Positions 63,250 through 64,000 of a DNA stretch of 64,000 nt are shown in pieces; the first letter of the stretch is position 1; each line of letters begins with the position of its first letter. The translations under genes were made by a program, and so were the position numbers. The notes beneath the pieces were generated by a model, which was not told the origin of the DNA, ran no database searches, and was given only the letters and a program-made list of their open reading frames with translations. This DNA is from an uncultured Psychrobacter sp. (GTDB lineage: Bacteria > Pseudomonadota > Gammaproteobacteria > Pseudomonadales > Moraxellaceae). The stretch spans positions 1-64,000 of the forward strand of contig CANMUI010000007.1 in the NCBI GenBank assembly GCA_947501045.1, read 5' to 3'.

Positions 63250-63383
63250 AGAGCGTTAAAGTATAAGACATTATTGAATGTGTAGATAAAATGGTGGCGC
63301 TGTGCTAATTACATTCTACGTCAAATTTACAGCCTGCTTCTAATACAGGTATATTTGAGTCTCTTTAAAAGTGTTAAAGCTTA

Positions 63384-63469
63384 GTGCTGCAGGGATGCTT
63401 TTTAGCATGAGTTGCGCAGCCTCTGTCAGCGTAGACACAGCACGCAAGTAAAATTCATCCCAGCAGCAC
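63384..63469. repeat. palindromic intergenic repeat, family A, copy 4
   Basis: GTGCTGCAGGG and CCAGCAGCAC form the ends. The core GTTGCGCAGCCTCTG then CACAGCACGCAAGTAAAATT is in reverse orientation. It lies between the fructosamine kinase and LysE-like genes. Confidence 0.75.
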
Positions 63470-63582
63470 GTGGTATAGAGTGTGTTAATTTTATTTAGGA
63501 TTGCCTATACCATAATAACAGTTGACCTCATTTTTAATAACTGCCAAGATTATCTAATTTGCGATAATAATCAGAGTGTTTT

Positions 63583-64000
63583 ATGGAATTTTGGCATGGA
63601 TTTCTGCTGATCACTAGCGTGCATTTGCTCGCAGCTGCCTCCCCTGGCCCTGACTTTGTCTTAGTTTCACGTGAAACATTAACAAAAGGTCGATGTACCG
63701 GACTGATTTGTAGTTTGGGGATTACCCTTGGTCTTGCCGTACATATTATCTATTCGGTACTAGGGCTGGCGGCAGTCATCGCGCATTCGCAGCCGCTACT
63801 GACTGCTATTAAATGGTTAGGCGGTGCTTATCTTATTTATCTCGGTTGGCAAGGGATTCAAGCGAGGCCGAAAGCGCCAGCAAAGTTGGTAGATAACCAT
63901 TCACTAGATCAATCTGCTTACTCGTTGTCGCAAACGCCATCTTCTACCGAATCTACATTCGCTACCCTGCGCCGCGGCTTCTTTTGCAATGTCTTTAATC
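63583..64000 (+). CDS. LysE/RhtB family amino-acid exporter (5' part)
   Basis: The gene starts at an ATG at 63583 and runs off the window. The N-terminal text MEFWHGFLLITSVHLLAAASPGPDFVLVSRETLTKG has the SPGPDF motif of LysE/RhtB exporters. SLGITLGLAVHIIYSVLGLAAV and LTAIKWLGGAYLIYLGWQ are membrane segments. The family exports amino acids such as lysine, homoserine or threonine. A parS-like site lies inside the coding sequence at 63663-63678. The C-terminal part is not visible. Confidence 0.88.
   Translation, partial: MEFWHGFLLITSVHLLAAASPGPDFVLVSRETLTKGRCTGLICSLGITLGLAVHIIYSVLGLAAVIAHSQPLLTAIKWLGGAYLIYLGWQGIQARPKAPAKLVDNHSLDQSAYSLSQTPSSTESTFATLRRGFFCNVFN
63663..63678. promoter_or_regulatory. 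parS: parS-like ParB binding site 3
   Basis: AGTTTCACGTGAAACA matches the parS consensus at 15 of 16 positions with the 14-bp core perfect. It falls within the LysE-like coding sequence (codons VSRET). Confidence 0.65.

Overview
The window looks like a chromosomal segment of a Psychrobacter species (Moraxellaceae, Gammaproteobacteria). The main reason is the lipase at 14337-15284, which matches from memory the Lip1 lipoprotein of Psychrobacter immobilis almost throughout. Moderate base composition, frequent NADP-type MDR genes, opp genes and YadA-like adhesins fit. No tRNA, rRNA, CRISPR array, transposase or complete prophage was seen. Three copies of the ParB-site core GTTTCACGTGAAAC (2098, 7386, 63663) plus two near matches suggest that the window lies in the origin-proximal (parS) part of the chromosome.

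Layout. 0.1-9.6 kb is housekeeping: a secretin-like periplasmic protein, dapB, dnaJ, a DUF2939 protein, a DsbC-like oxidoreductase, rsuA, yigZ, a YheT hydrolase, a thioesterase and a DsrE protein. 9.7-13.1 kb is an accessory module: two overlapping P-loop ATPase genes preceded by three 20-bp inverted repeats spaced exactly 27 bp apart. 13.1-18.4 kb carries a nitronate monooxygenase, the Lip1 lipase, a MATE pump, an amino-acid racemase and a DUF2798 protein. 18.4-26.2 kb is an oligopeptide uptake operon with two OppA genes followed by oppBCDF. 26.5-29.3 kb is a DUF2157/DUF4401 membrane protein coupled to a GDYxxLxY protein. 29.5-35.3 kb holds five MDR-superfamily reductases, three of them close tandem paralogues, with a DUF2058 gene inserted among them.

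35.4-39.6 kb, between acuI and guaA, is an insertion hotspot. It holds a DUF5996 gene and a type II restriction-modification system (SacI-family nuclease, XRE controller, m5C methyltransferase). It is bracketed by decayed copies of the 3' ends of the two flanking genes. 39.7-50.0 kb has guaA, a cupin, a BCCT transporter and a three-gene glycerol/ether-lipid-like cluster (AGPS-like flavoenzyme, GlpD, FGGY kinase).

50.5-52.4 kb is the most striking locus: a retron. A structured, msr-like noncoding RNA is followed by a small acidic protein, an XRE-type HTH protein and a reverse transcriptase with YIDD and VTG motifs. This resembles the HTH-associated (type VI) retrons, so an anti-phage role is likely. 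52.5-64 kb contains a MalY/PatB lyase, a Ca2+-type P-ATPase, a decayed AEC-transporter fragment, two related trimeric-autotransporter head proteins (one a lipoprotein with no membrane anchor, one with a normal YadA anchor), an AEC transporter, a crotonase, a fructosamine-kinase family protein and the start of a LysE-type exporter.

Intergenic DNA carries at least two families of palindromic repeats. One is about 75-95 bp with terminal GTGCTACTGG/CCAGTAGCAC and at least four copies. All sequence comparisons here were made by eye; family assignments from memory are flagged as such.
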